In this document: positions 11,069 through 22,200 of the stretch, piece after piece | Numbering within the stretch: the first letter of the stretch is position 1 | Layout: every line of letters starts with the position of its first letter | NCBI GenBank assembly: GCA_905221605.1 | Contig: CAJNDS010002679.1 | Coordinates: 895,001-957,000, forward strand | Direction: 5' to 3' | DNA length: 62,000 nt | Origin: Symbiodinium natans | Taxonomy: Eukaryota; Sar; Dinophyceae; Suessiales; Symbiodiniaceae | Program-made: the position numbers and the translations under genes | The notes under the pieces: model-generated | The model's input: the letters and a program-made list of their open reading frames with translations, nothing else | Database searches by the model: none | Told to the model about the DNA's origin: nothing

Positions 11069-12567
11069 GACCAAGGAGCCTGTTTCAACAAAGCCCTAAA
11101 CCGGCCCTATACAGCCCTTAGCCCTAAACCCGAGACCCCCAAGCCCTAAAGCCCTGAGCTTTAAGCCCTACTCGCCACCTGTTTTTGGAGTGAGATGTCG
11201 AGGACAGCTCTCCACTATCACTAGCCCCGAGGTTAAAGACGGCCTCGGACTCAGTTTGTGCGGTTTTCTTGTGCCTATAGTAATTTCGGGTTTAGGTCTG
11301 GGCTGTAGGGTTTTAGAATGAGAGCTTCAGGTGTCGTAAGGTTTTACAGTGGCAGCTTAGGGTCTTCGTGCTTCAGGATATGGGGTACTGGTTGAATAGA
11401 GCTTAAGAGTCGTTAGCTCTTGTTGACCCCGTTCGTGGATCCCTAAAGCCTAAACCTAAACCTGAAACCCTACCCTAAACCCTCAACCCCAGTAATGTGG
11501 TCTGCTGACTCATGTGAGATCCGTCTATGCCAACCAAGCCAGCCCGGAAAAAAAATGAAACAATAGTTCCGGGGGAGCAAACGGTTTAATATTATACGGC
11601 ATTCGGGCAGCTGCTGGACCACCCCTTTGAAATTTGATTGCTTGGCCTCGGCACAACAGAATGTTATAAGGACATGTTAGTTTTGGGGCTGGCCTGGAGA
11701 CTTAAGGTTTCACGGCCCGACAACCTCAGGCCTCAAGGCTTCAGGCTTTAACCCTTTGCTCAGGCTCAGACTTGGTTCCCAGGCTCAGTTCAGAAGCGAT
11801 TTCTAGACAACAACTCTATTCAACAGCCTCGCCGAAATTTTGCATCGCCCGATTTTTTCACAATGCCGGGGGACCTCCTCAAATATACCCCGCCGAATGA
11901 TTTTCGGATTTTTTCTCACAATTCCGGGGGAGCACACTCATCAGGATACAACATCAAACCCTAGACCCGCTTATCAAGGCATGTGGGTCTCAGGGCTTTG
12001 GGCTTTGGGTTGCTGCATGCTCATGATTCATTGTAGATCAACACCCACCTTCCCTGGATTCCCAACACCTTAAACCCTGAAGCCTTCGACCCTTATCCGG
12101 TAGCCTGCAACCTCCCAGAGACCCAAAATGCCAGAGCAGCTTTGTAAGAAGAAGTATGGATTTCTGCTCCAAAGAATCCCAGGGTTTAGAGTTTAGGTTT
12201 AGGGTTCAGGGTTTAGGACCCTAAACCCTAAACCCCTACACTCTCAATCCTACACCCTGCACCCCTTCACCCCTACACCACTTCACCCCAAAACCCCCCA
12301 AAACCCTAAACCCTAAACCCTAAAACCCTAAACCCTAAACCCTAAACCCTACACCCTAAACCCTAAACCCTAAACCCTCCCCTCGTTTTTGGAGGGCCTG
12401 TGGGTGCACTTTTGGGCTCGACCTTCACATCTGTGCTGGGATCGTTCCGGTTTGAAGCCTACTGATTTGTCTATAGCCCCTTATGTATTTGGTACTTTTT
12501 TAAATACTAAACCCCAAGGGAATATTAAACATGTTACTAAGGTTCTAAGACCCCTGCTCAGTCCTGA

Positions 12568-12690
12568 GACCCTAAACCCTAAACCCTAAACCCTAAACCC
12601 TAAACCCTAAACCCTAAACCCTAAACCCTAAACCCTAAACCCTAAACCCTAAACCCTAACCCCTAAACCCTAAACCCTAAACCCTAAACC
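12568..12690 (-). repeat. interstitial telomere-type array (CCCTAAA)n
   Basis: About 17 units, nearly perfect, interrupted once by CCCTAAC CCCTAAA. Confidence 0.92.
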
Positions 12691-13059
12691 CTTGCTCGGT
12701 CCTGACCCACCCTTAGATGTTTTCAGGTTCCCCCGATCCCGCTGCCGGTGCCCTCGAGAAGGCGCTATTGGAGGGCTTTCGGGGCTTTTGGGGCTGAGAT
12801 CCCTAGTAAACTGGGCCCCAAGGTTTAGGGTTTAGGATTTAGGGTTGACTTCAGGGCCCTAGAACCTGAACCTAATCACTGTTTACAGCGCTGTCTGCCA
12901 GCATGTAGGGTTACTGGTTCCATATAGAGAACATAATTTACCGTGAAAGGGCTGTGCGGTTCTACTCATACAGTAGATGAAAGCTTTCCTGCCGGTCTGC
13001 TGCAGCTGTTGCAGCTCATCCACAGCCATATCTCTTGTTCTGCTGCCAAGTCCATCGCT

Positions 13060-13623
13060 ATGTCGCCAACAAGTCGCATCCTTATGTGTTCCCTGGTTCC
13101 TGTACTCCTCTGTGCCCTGCGGCAGGCACAAGAAGCTGAGCAGGGAAGCGCAGCGTTGCAGTCACAGGTGTCGGGCGACCAGTCGAAGTGGACTCAGTGC
13201 TGCGTCACCCAGGACACTGGGAACATCACAATCAAAAGCCGCACTTTCCGCAAAGAGGCCTTGGAGATCCTCGGAAACATGACCTACGCAGGTGCTTACG
13301 GCTGGAAAGATGGATTCAACATGTTCCCTTATCAGGAGCACTGCTTCAATGCCCTGCAACTTGACGATTGTCCGACGGTGCAACAGACTCTGTTCGACTT
13401 TAACGGCTCTTACACAAATACTTACGCCAGAGTGATCGAGATGAGCAAGGCCTTCCTCGCCAAGTACCGTTTTAAGACGGAGTCTTATTGGTTGCGTGCG
13501 CCAGCATGTCCTGACGGTATGGAATCAGCCACAGATGGGCTCCGATGCGACGAGGGCTTCGAGTATTTCCTGCAGTTCTTGCAGGAATGGAAGATGACCA
13601 TGGAAGAGGGCATGCCAAGTTAG
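13060..13623 (+). CDS. putative secreted glycoprotein, unknown family (187 aa)
   Basis: The ORF runs open from 12943, but ATG at 13060 is the better start: it gives a classical signal peptide (MSPTSRILMCSLVPVLLCAL, cleavage likely near RQAQEA). The mature part has six cysteines (an adjacent pair in WTQCC, then HCF, DDC, PAC, RCDE) and three N-glycosylation sequons (NIT, NMT, NGS). That is consistent with a disulphide-bonded extracellular or vacuolar protein of about 160 residues. No transmembrane segment follows. It ends at TAG 13621-13623. It appears to be a single exon, unlike most genes here, which could point to a retrocopied gene; a recent retrocopy would carry spliced-leader or poly-A traces, and I saw neither. 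No known domain recognised. Confidence 0.7.
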   Translation: MSPTSRILMCSLVPVLLCALRQAQEAEQGSAALQSQVSGDQSKWTQCCVTQDTGNITIKSRTFRKEALEILGNMTYAGAYGWKDGFNMFPYQEHCFNALQLDDCPTVQQTLFDFNGSYTNTYARVIEMSKAFLAKYRFKTESYWLRAPACPDGMESATDGLRCDEGFEYFLQFLQEWKMTMEEGMPS

Positions 13624-14646
13624 ACTTCGCCTGGTGCGGAAACAAAGGCTGGCGGGGGCTACTTGCAGCAGTTTTCATCATCAATCCAACCCATTAAAAC
13701 TTGGTAGACTTTAAGTCATTTAGGTACACCATAAAAACCCTAAACCCTAAACCCTAAACCCTAAACACCAGGAACGTCCAAGCACCACTTCAGCAATTGC
13801 TCGTAGTTCCCAGGGTTGCCCCGAGACTCCAATACCCCGAAGAGGAGACCCTCTATGATCCACAGCATCGTCTGAAGAAAAGGGGCCCCAAACCTTCCAA
13901 AAGGGAGCGTTGCGAAGTTGGGGGCAATGGTCTGGAGGTTCTGAGATGTTGGGGCCTAGAACCCGTTTTGGGGTTGTGTGGATGCCCCGATGCACTTTCA
14001 GGAATCTTACCTTCTGCTGTGTGAGTGTTTCGAATTTCCAGAATCCAAGAGCAGGAGTCGCGTTTCAGGTTTTAGAGCGGGTTCTCTCGATGGATACATT
14101 TCAGCATAGCGGAGTCAGCGGAAGATATCGCGACGGCTACTTTCCACTGAAAGCATCTGCTTGCCCTTCCGACGTGGATTGGAAATTGAAAGGCCAGATA
14201 GAACCCTAACTCCTCAACCCCTGAAGCCCCTGAAAGCCTAAAGCCCTAAACCCTCTAACGCCTAAAGCTCCGAACCGCCTACCCCTGAACCCCCCACCTC
14301 CCCCCTCACTCCAGAAAACACTCAGCACCAAGGACTTTGAGTTCGGTAGGTGTTTCTGGTTTAGGGTTTAGGGTTTAGGGTTTAGGGTTTAGGGTTTAGG
14401 AGGCCGGAGGGTTTACGGTCTTCGAGATCAGGGTCTAGGGTCAGGTTGTAGGGCTCAGGGTTTGGTTTTAGGGTTTAGGGTTTAGGGTTTAGGGTTTAGG
14501 ATTTGGTATTACCTAGCCTAGCAAGCTGTATCGAGCTCGTGTCTCTGGGATTTGTTGTTCAGCGTGTGCGATTTGCCGACACCTCCCCACCTTCTCTCCA
14601 TTTTCACACACGAATGGAGTATGGAAGGTCCTGTGTATCTGCGATG
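13624..14646. other. unique sequence with short telomeric arrays
   Basis: Arrays at 13736-13767 (minus), 14358-14400 and 14464-14504 (plus). The plus strand is open at 13910-14209, but no splice sites or family support it as coding. Confidence 0.4.
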
Positions 14647-14648
14647 CT

Positions 14649-14699
<51 letters not shown>

Positions 14700-14735
14700 G
14701 GAGAGACGGGGAGAGAGAGAGAGAGATGGATCATT
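14647..14735 (+). repeat. (GA)n microsatellite
   Basis: About 85 bp of GAGAGA with few interruptions. Long ORFs crossing it are repeat translations. Confidence 0.93.
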
Positions 14736-15042
14736 TTACAACCTGAATTATTTCAAACACTTTAGCGACCGTGTAACATCCGAAAATCATTCTAATGGCT
14801 TAGGGTCGTTTGGGCAGGAGATTCTTGGATCCCTACGGTGGGCCCAGCTGTTTCTACAGCACGGAAGCTCCAATGTCCCGTCATTCACTACAGCCCAATC
14901 AGGGGTCTCTTCGTTGCGCTTCATCCTGGTGTTTTCGGCAGGGCTGTAGGCTTTCTATAGAAGGTCTTGTATAAGGGGGGTCACTAGACTTCAAGATGTC
15001 CCTTATGATCAGGATCCCTAGCTTGATGTAAGACTCTCTTCT

Positions 15043-15126
15043 CCAATAGTCGGGCCCAAAAAAGTTCAAACTTTCTAAGATAAACCAAAGTACCTAAGGC
15101 CAAAAAGTTTGAAGTTCTCTTATTGG
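15043..15126. mobile_element. small palindromic element
   Basis: Left arm CCAATAG...AAGTTCAAACTTT pairs with right arm AAAGTTTGAA...TATTGG around an AT-rich centre. It resembles the other fold-back elements of the window. It sits only 28 bp from the left end of the satellite block. Confidence 0.45.
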
Positions 15127-15186
15127 CTATCTAAGTAGAGTATTACGTACGTAGGACCTTTAGGGTCTATTTGGCACGCCTCTTTT

Positions 15187-18100
15187 GCCGCCGGGGAAAT
15201 CCCTAGATTTGATTTTCAAGGATTTCATGAAATTTAAAATGCCCAAAAAATCCTTGAAATCCTTAAAAAAATCAAATCCCGGGATTTGATTTTTTAAGGA
15301 TTTCAAGGATTTTTTGGGCATTTTAAATTTTATGAAACCCTTGAAAAATCAAATCCCGGGATTTAATTTTTCAAGGATTTCAAGGATTTCATAAAATTTA
15401 AATACCGGAACTCCTGCAAAAGCAAACCGCCCCCCTCCCCACTCAGAGTACGGGGAAGACCACGCGGATTTTAAAATTTATGAAATCCTTGAAATCCTTG
15501 AAAAATTAAATCCCGGGATTTGCTTTTTCAAGGATTTCATGAAATTTAAAATGCCCAAAAAATATCCTTGAAATCCTTAAAAAAATCAAATCCCGGGATT
15601 TAATATTTTAAGGATTTCAAGGATTTTTTGGGCATTTTAAATTTCATGAAATCCTTGAAAAATTAAATCCCGGGATTTGATTTTTCAAGGATTTCAAGGA
15701 TTTCATAAATTTTAAAATCCGCGTGGTCTTCCCGTACTCTGAGTGGGGAGGGGGGGGTTTGCTTTTGCAGGAGTTCCGGTATTTAAATTTTATGAAATCC
15801 TTGAAATCCTTGAAAAATTAAATCCCGGGATTTAATTTTTCAAGGATTTCATGAAATTTAAAATGCCCAAAAAATCCTTGAAATCCTTAAAATATTAAAT
15901 CCCGGGATTTGATTTTTTTAAGGATTTCAAGGATTTTTTGGGCATTTTAAATTTTATGAAATCCTTGAAAAATCAAATCCCGGGATTTAATTTTTCAAGG
16001 ATTTCAAGGATTTCATAAATTTTAAAATCCGCGTGGTCTTCCCGTACTCTGAGTGGGGAGGGGGGGGTTTGCTTTTGCAGGAGTTCCGGTATTTAAATTT
16101 TATGAAATCCTTGAAATCCTTGAAAAATTAAATCCCGGGATTTAATTTTTCAAGGATTTCATGAAATTTAAAATGCCCAAAAAATCCTTGAAATCCTTAA
16201 AAAATAAATCCCGGGATTTAATATTTTAAGGATTTCAAGGGTTTTTTTGGCATTTTAAATTTTATGAAATCCTTGAAAAATCAAATCCCGGGATTTAATT
16301 TTTCAAGGATTTCAAGGATTTCATAAATTTTAAAATCCGCGTGGTCTTCCCGTACTCTGAGAGGGGAGGGGGGGGGGTTTGCTTTTGCAGGAGTTCCGGT
16401 ATTTAAATTTTATGAAGTCCTTGAAACCCTTGAAAAATCAAATCCCGGGATTTAATTTTTCAAGGATTTCATAAATTTAAAATGCCCAAAAAATCCTTGA
16501 AATCCTTAAAAAATCAAATCCCGGGATTTAATATTTTAAGGATTTCAAGGATTTTTTGGGCATTTTAAATTTTATGAAATCCTTGAAAAATTAAATCCCG
16601 GGATTTGATTTTTCAAGGATTTCAAGGATTTCATAAATTTTAAAATCCGCGTGGTCTTCCCGTACTCTGAGTGGGGAGGGGGGGGGTTTGCTTTTGCAGG
16701 AGTTCCGGTATTTAAATTTTATGAAATCCTTGAAATCCTTGAAAAATTAAATCCCGGGATTTAATTTTTCAAGGATTTCATGAAATTTAAAATGCCCAAA
16801 AAATCCTTGAAATCCTTAAAAAATCAAATCCCGGGATTTAATATTTTAAGGATTTCAAGGGTTTTTTGGCATTTTAAATTTTATGAAATCCTTGAAAAAT
16901 CAAATCCCGGGATTTGAATTTTTCAAGGATTTCAAGGATTTCATAAATTTTAAAATCCGCGTGGTCTTCCCGTACTCTGAGTGGGGAGGGGGGGGTTTGC
17001 TTTTGCAGGAGTTCCGGTATTTAAATTTTATGAAATCCTTGAAATCCTTGAAAAATTAAATCCCGGGATTTAATTTTTCAAGGATTTCATGAAATTTAAA
17101 ATGCCCAAAAAATCCTTGAAATCCTTAAAAAATCAAATCCCGGGATTTAATATTTTAAGGATTTCAAGGGTTTTTTGGGCATTTTAAATTTCATGAAATC
17201 CTTGAAAAATCAAATCCCGGGATTTAATTTTTCAAGGATTTCAAGGATTTCATAAATTTTAAAATCCGCGTGGTCTTCCCGTACTCTGAGAGGGGAGGGG
17301 GGGGGGTTTGCTTTTGCAGGAGTTCCGGTATTTAAATTTTATGAAGTCCTTGAAACCCTTGAAAAATCAAATCCCGGGATTTAATTTTTCAAGGATTTCA
17401 TAAAATTTAAAATGCCCAAAAAATCCTTGAAATCCTTAAAAAATCAAATCCCGGGATTTAATATTTTAAGGATTTCAAGGATTTTTTGGGCATTTTAAAT
17501 TTTATGAAATCCTTGAAAAATTAAATCCCGGGATTTGATTTTTCAAGGATTTCAAGGATTTCATAAATTTTAAAATCCGCGTGGTCTTCCCGTACTCTGA
17601 GTGGGGAGGGGGGGGGTTTGCTTTTGCAGGAGTTCCGGTATTTAAATTTTATGAAATCCTTGAAATCCTTGAAAAATTAAATCCCGGGATTTAATTTTTC
17701 AAGGATTTCATGAAATTTAAAATGCCCAAAAAATCCTTGAAATCCTTAAAAAATCAAATCCCGGGATTTAATATTTTAAGGATTTCAAGGGTTTTTTTGG
17801 CATTTTAAATTTTATGAAATCCTTGAAAAATCAAATCCCGGGATTTGATTTTTCAAGGATTTCAAGGATTTCATAAATTTTAAAATCCGCGTGGTCTTCC
17901 CGTACTCTGAGTGGGGAGGGGGGGGTTTGCTTTTGCAGGAGTTCCGGTATTTAAATTTTATGAAATCCTTGAAATCCTTGAAAAATTAAATCCCGGGATT
18001 TAATTTTTCAAGGATTTCATGAAATTGAAAATGCCCAAAAAATCCTTGAAATCCTTAAAATATTAAATCCCGGGATTTGATTTTTTTAAGGATTTCAAGG

Positions 18101-18690
18101 ATTTTTTGGGCATTTTAAATTTCATGAAATCCTTGAAAAATCAAATCCCGGGATTTGATTTTTCAAGGATTTCAAGGATTTCATAAATTTTAAAATCCGC
18201 GTGGTCTTCCCGTACTCTGAGAGGGGAGGGGGGGGGTTTGCTTTTGCAGGAGTTCCGGTATTTAAATTTTATGAAGTCCTTGAAATCCTTGAAAAATCAA
18301 ATCCCGGGATTTAATTTTTCAAGGATTTCATAAAATTTAAAATGCCCCAAAAATCCTTGAAATCCTTAAAAAATCAAATCCCGGGATTTAATATTTTAAG
18401 GATTTCAAGGCTTTTTTGGGCATTTTAAATTTTATGAAATCCTTGAAAAATTAAATCCCGGGATTTGATTTTTCAAGGATTTCAAGGATTTCATAAATTT
18501 TAAAATCCGCGTGGTCTTCCCGTACTCTGAGTGGGGAGGGGGGCGTTTGCTTTTGCAGGAGCTCCGGTATTTAAAGTTTATGAAATCCTTGAAATCCTTG
18601 AAAAACTAAATCCCGGGATTTAATTTTTCAAGGATTTCATGAAATTTAAAATGCCCAAAAAATCATTGAAATCCTTAAAGAACTAAATCC
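15187..18690 (+). repeat. 310-bp palindrome-rich satellite with 3-unit higher-order repeat
   Basis: A GC-rich spacer (from CCGCGTGGTCTTCCCG to GGAGTTCCGG) occurs at about 15719, 16029, 16337, 16647, 16957, 17266, 17577, 17887, 18197 and 18507, a spacing of 308-311 bp. Every third copy (16337, 17266, 18197) carries GAGAGGGGAGG in place of GAGTGGGGAGG and is followed by ATGAAGTCC in place of ATGAAATCC, giving a higher-order unit of about 930 bp. The AT-rich part of each unit holds three AAATCCCGGGATTT palindromes about 100 bp apart, with GGATTTCAAGGATTT arms. The first spacer (about 15400-15475) is inverted relative to the other ten. There is no coding capacity. Confidence 0.95.
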
Positions 18691-18693
18691 CGG

Positions 18694-18778
18694 GGTTCGG
18701 TTTAGGGTTTAGGGTTTAGGGTTTAGGGTTTAGGGTTTAGGGTTTAGGGTTTAGGGTTTAGGGTTTAGGGTTTAGGGT
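18694..18778 (+). repeat. telomere-type array inside the satellite block
   Basis: Twelve perfect TTTAGGG units directly at the broken right edge of the 310-bp satellite. Diverged satellite fragments continue to about 18900. Confidence 0.93.
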
Positions 18779-18939
18779 AATATCCTTGAAACCCTTAACA
18801 AAAATCAAATACCGGATTTGATGGTGTAAGGAGTTCATAAAAAGTTAAGATGCCGAAAAAGAATTAAAACCCTTCAAAATCAAACCCCGGGATTTGTCTT
18901 TTCCAGGATTTCAGACATACCCGCTCATTGCCCATCCCA

Positions 18940-19260
18940 CATCACCCCGCATCATCTCCCATCGTTTCTCTCATCCCCCATCATGCCCCATCATCCCCCA
19001 ATCATCCCCCATCATCTCCCATCATCATTCCCCGTCATCTCTCATAATCCCTTTCACCCCCCCATCATCCACCATCATCCCCCATCAGGCCCCCATCATC
19101 GTCCCCGATCAGCCCCTATCATGCCCCATCATGTCTCTCATCCCGCGTCATCCCCCATCATTCCCCATCATCCCCCATCATCTCCCATCATCCCGCATCA
19201 TCCCCCATCATCCCCCATCATCATTCCCCATCATCTCCCATAATCCCTTTCACCCCCCAT
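18940..19260 (+). repeat. (CCCATCAT)n-type minisatellite
   Basis: Irregular array of CCCATCATC units with CCCCGTCATC and TCTCATC variants. A segment near 19021-19065 is largely repeated near 19210-19250 (CATCATTCCCC...CCCTTTCACCCCCCATC), so blocks were duplicated. Confidence 0.9.
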
Positions 19261-22200
19261 CTTGAGGGGTTAGTGACTGCCCTAGAGGTTAGTCGTATGT
19301 CCCCCCGCTTCGTGTTGTTGTGATTTGGTAGGGGCCCAGAGGTTTGTATGAGTTGTTTTCTTCGTTCGTGTTGTAAGGGTTTTGTGAGGGCCCCGGAGGT
19401 TTGTCGCATGTCCGATTTCTTCGTGCTTGTAGGGTTTGGGGATTGTCTAGATAATTGTCAAAAATCATTCCTTCCGCGCTCGTACTATGAGGGGCTAGTG
19501 GCTGCCCTAGAGGTTTGTTGTATATTCCCCCGCTTCGTGTTCCTGAGATTTGGTAGGGGCCAGAGGCTTGTCATATGTCCCCTCCCTTCGTCCCTTCGTG
19601 TTGTGAGGGTTGCATTCGGCCTTGGAGGTTTGTCGTATGTCCCCTTTCTTGGCGTCTAGATGATTGTCATCATAAGTCATTTGCTTCCGTGGTCGTATTA
19701 TGAGGGCTATTGACCGCCCTAGAGGTTTGTCGTATGCCCCCCTGCTTCGTGTTCCTGTGAGTTGGGAGGGGCCTAGAGGTTTATCTTTTGTCCCCTCCCT
19801 TCGTCCCTTCGTATTGTAAGGGTTTCGTGAGCGCTCTGGAGGTTTTTCATATGTCCCCTTTGTTCGTGCTTGTAGGGTTGAGGGAGTGTCTAGATGATTA
19901 TCATATATCATTTGCTTCCGCAGTCGCTATGAGGGTATTGATTGCCCTAAAGATTTCTCGTGTGCCCCCCCCGCTTCGTATTCCTGTGATTTGGTAGGGG
20001 TCTAGAGGTTTGTCGTAATTCCTCTCCCTTCGTTCCTTCGTGGGATGTTTGCGTGTGTCCCCTTTCTTCGTGCTTGTAGGGTTTGGGGAGCCTAGACGAC
20101 TGATATATATATATATAATTCGATTCCGCGCTCGTATTGTGAGGGGCTAGTGATCGCCCTAGAGGTTTGTCGTATGTCCCCCCCATTTCCTGTTCCTGAG
20201 ATTTGGTAGGGGCCTAGAGCTTTGTCGTATGTCCCCTCCTTTCGCCCCTTCGTGTTGTAGGGGTTTTGTTGGGCCTTGAAGGCTTGTCGTGTGTCCCCTT
20301 TCTTCGTGCTTGGAGAGTTTGAGGAGCGTCGAGATGACTACCATACATCATTTGCTTCCGTGCTCGTACTATGTGGGGTTAGTGACTGCCCTAGAGGTTT
20401 GTCGTATGTCCCCTTCCTTCGTCCCTTCGCGTTGTATGGGTGGTAAGGGTTTTGTGAGGGCCCTGGAGGCTAGTCGTATATCCACTTTCTTCGAGCTTGT
20501 AGGGTTTGGGGGGGAGCGTCTAGAGTCTAGATGATCGTCATATATGATTTGCTTCCGTGCTCAAACTATGAGGGGCTAGTGACTGTCATAGAGGTTTGTC
20601 ATTTGTCCCCCCCGTTTCCTTGGTCCTGTGATTTGGTAGGGGCTTAGAGGTTTGTCATACGTTCCCTCGCTTCGTCCTTTCGTGTTGCAAGGGTTTTGTG
20701 AGAGCCCGGCAAATTTGCCGTATGTCCCTTTTCTTCTTGCTTGTAGGGTTTGGGGAGCGTCTAGACGACTGACATATGTAATTTGATTCCGGGCTCGTAT
20801 TGTGCGGGGCTAGTGACTGCCCTAGAGGTTTGTCGTATGCCCTCCGCTTGTTCCTGTGATGTAGTAGGGGCCTACAGGTTTGTCGTGTGTCCCCTTTCTT
20901 GGCATCTAGATGATTGTCATAAGACATTTGCTTCTGTGGTCGTATTGTGAGGGCTATTGACTGCCCTAGAGGTTTGTCGTATGCCCCCCTGCTTCGTGTT
21001 CCTGTGAGTTGGAAGGGCCTAGAGGTTTATCTTTTGTCCCCTCCCTTCGTCCCTTCGTGTTGTAAGGGTTTCGTGAGCGCTCTGGAGGTTTTTCGTATGT
21101 CCCCTTTGTTCGTGCTTGCAGGGTTTGGGGAGTGTCTAGATGATTATCATATATCATTTGCTTCCGCAGTCGCTATGAGGGTATTGATTGCCCTAAAGAT
21201 TTCTCGTGTGCCCCCCCGCTTCGTATTCCTATGATTTGGTAGGGGTCTAGAGGTTTGTCGTAATTCCTCTCCCTTCGTTCCTTCGTGGGATGTTTGCGTG
21301 TGTCCCCTTTCTTCGTGCTTGTAGGGTTTGGGGAGCCTAGACGACTGATATATATATATATATATATATCGATTCCGCGCTCGTATTGTGAGGGGCTAGT
21401 GATCGCCCTAGAGGTTTGTCGTATGTCCCCCCGATTCCTGTTCCTGAGCTTTGGTAGGGGCCTAGAGCTTTGTCGTATGTCCCCTCCTTTCGCCCCTTCG
21501 TGTTGTAGGGTTTGTTGGGCCTTGAAGGTTTGTCGTGTGTCCCCTTTCTTCGAGCTTGGAGAATTGAGGAGTGTCGAGATGATTACCATACATCATTTGC
21601 TTCCGTGCTCGTACTATGTGGGGTTAGTGACTGCCCTAGAGGTTTGTCGTATGTCCCCTTCCTTCGTCCCTTCGCGTTGTATGGGTGGTAAGGGTTTTGT
21701 GAGGGCCCTGGAGGCTAGTCGTATATCCACTTTCTTCGAGCTTGTAGGGTTTGGGGGGAGCGTCTAGAGTCTAGATGATCGTCATATATGATTTGCTTCC
21801 GTGCTCAAACTATGAGGGGCTAGTGGCTGTCCTAGAGGTTTGTCATTTGTCCCCCCCGTTTCCTTGGTCCTGTGATTTGGTAGGGGCTTAGAGGTTTGTC
21901 ATACGTTCCCTCGCTTCGTCCTTTCGTGTTGCAAGGGTTTTGTGAGAGCCCTGCAAATTTGCCGTGTGTCCCCTTTCTTCTCACTTGTAGGGTTTGGGGA
22001 GCGTCTAGACGACTGACATATAATTTGATTCCGTGCTCGTATTGTGAGGGGCTAGTGATTGCCCTAGAGGTTTGTCGTATGTCCCCCCGATTCCTGTTCC
22101 TGAGATTTGGTAGGGGCTTAGAGCTTTGTCGTATGTCCCCTCCTTTCGCCCTTCGTGTTGTAGGGGTTTTGTTGGGCCTTGAAGGTTTGTCGTGTGTCCC

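Larger units (their letters stand above)
9802..12942. other. telomere-array mosaic without a confident gene
   Basis: Arrays at 10077-10175 (minus), 10286-10415 (plus), 10480-10550 (minus), 10850-11068 (plus), 12215-12378 and 12568-12690 (minus) separate unique islands. The 11.1-12.2 kb island is about 1 kb of mixed sequence with no chainable exons. Confidence 0.5.

Noticed and set aside
1-14500. ORFs rich in LNPKP, GFRV, GLGFRV or SLNPKPS
   Set aside because: They are translations of CCCTAAA/TTTAGGG arrays in various frames, not proteins.
1-14500. Left end as a true chromosome end or subtelomere
   Set aside because: Arrays switch orientation many times, are short, and continue at lower density to 60 kb with genes between them; there is no terminal uniform array.
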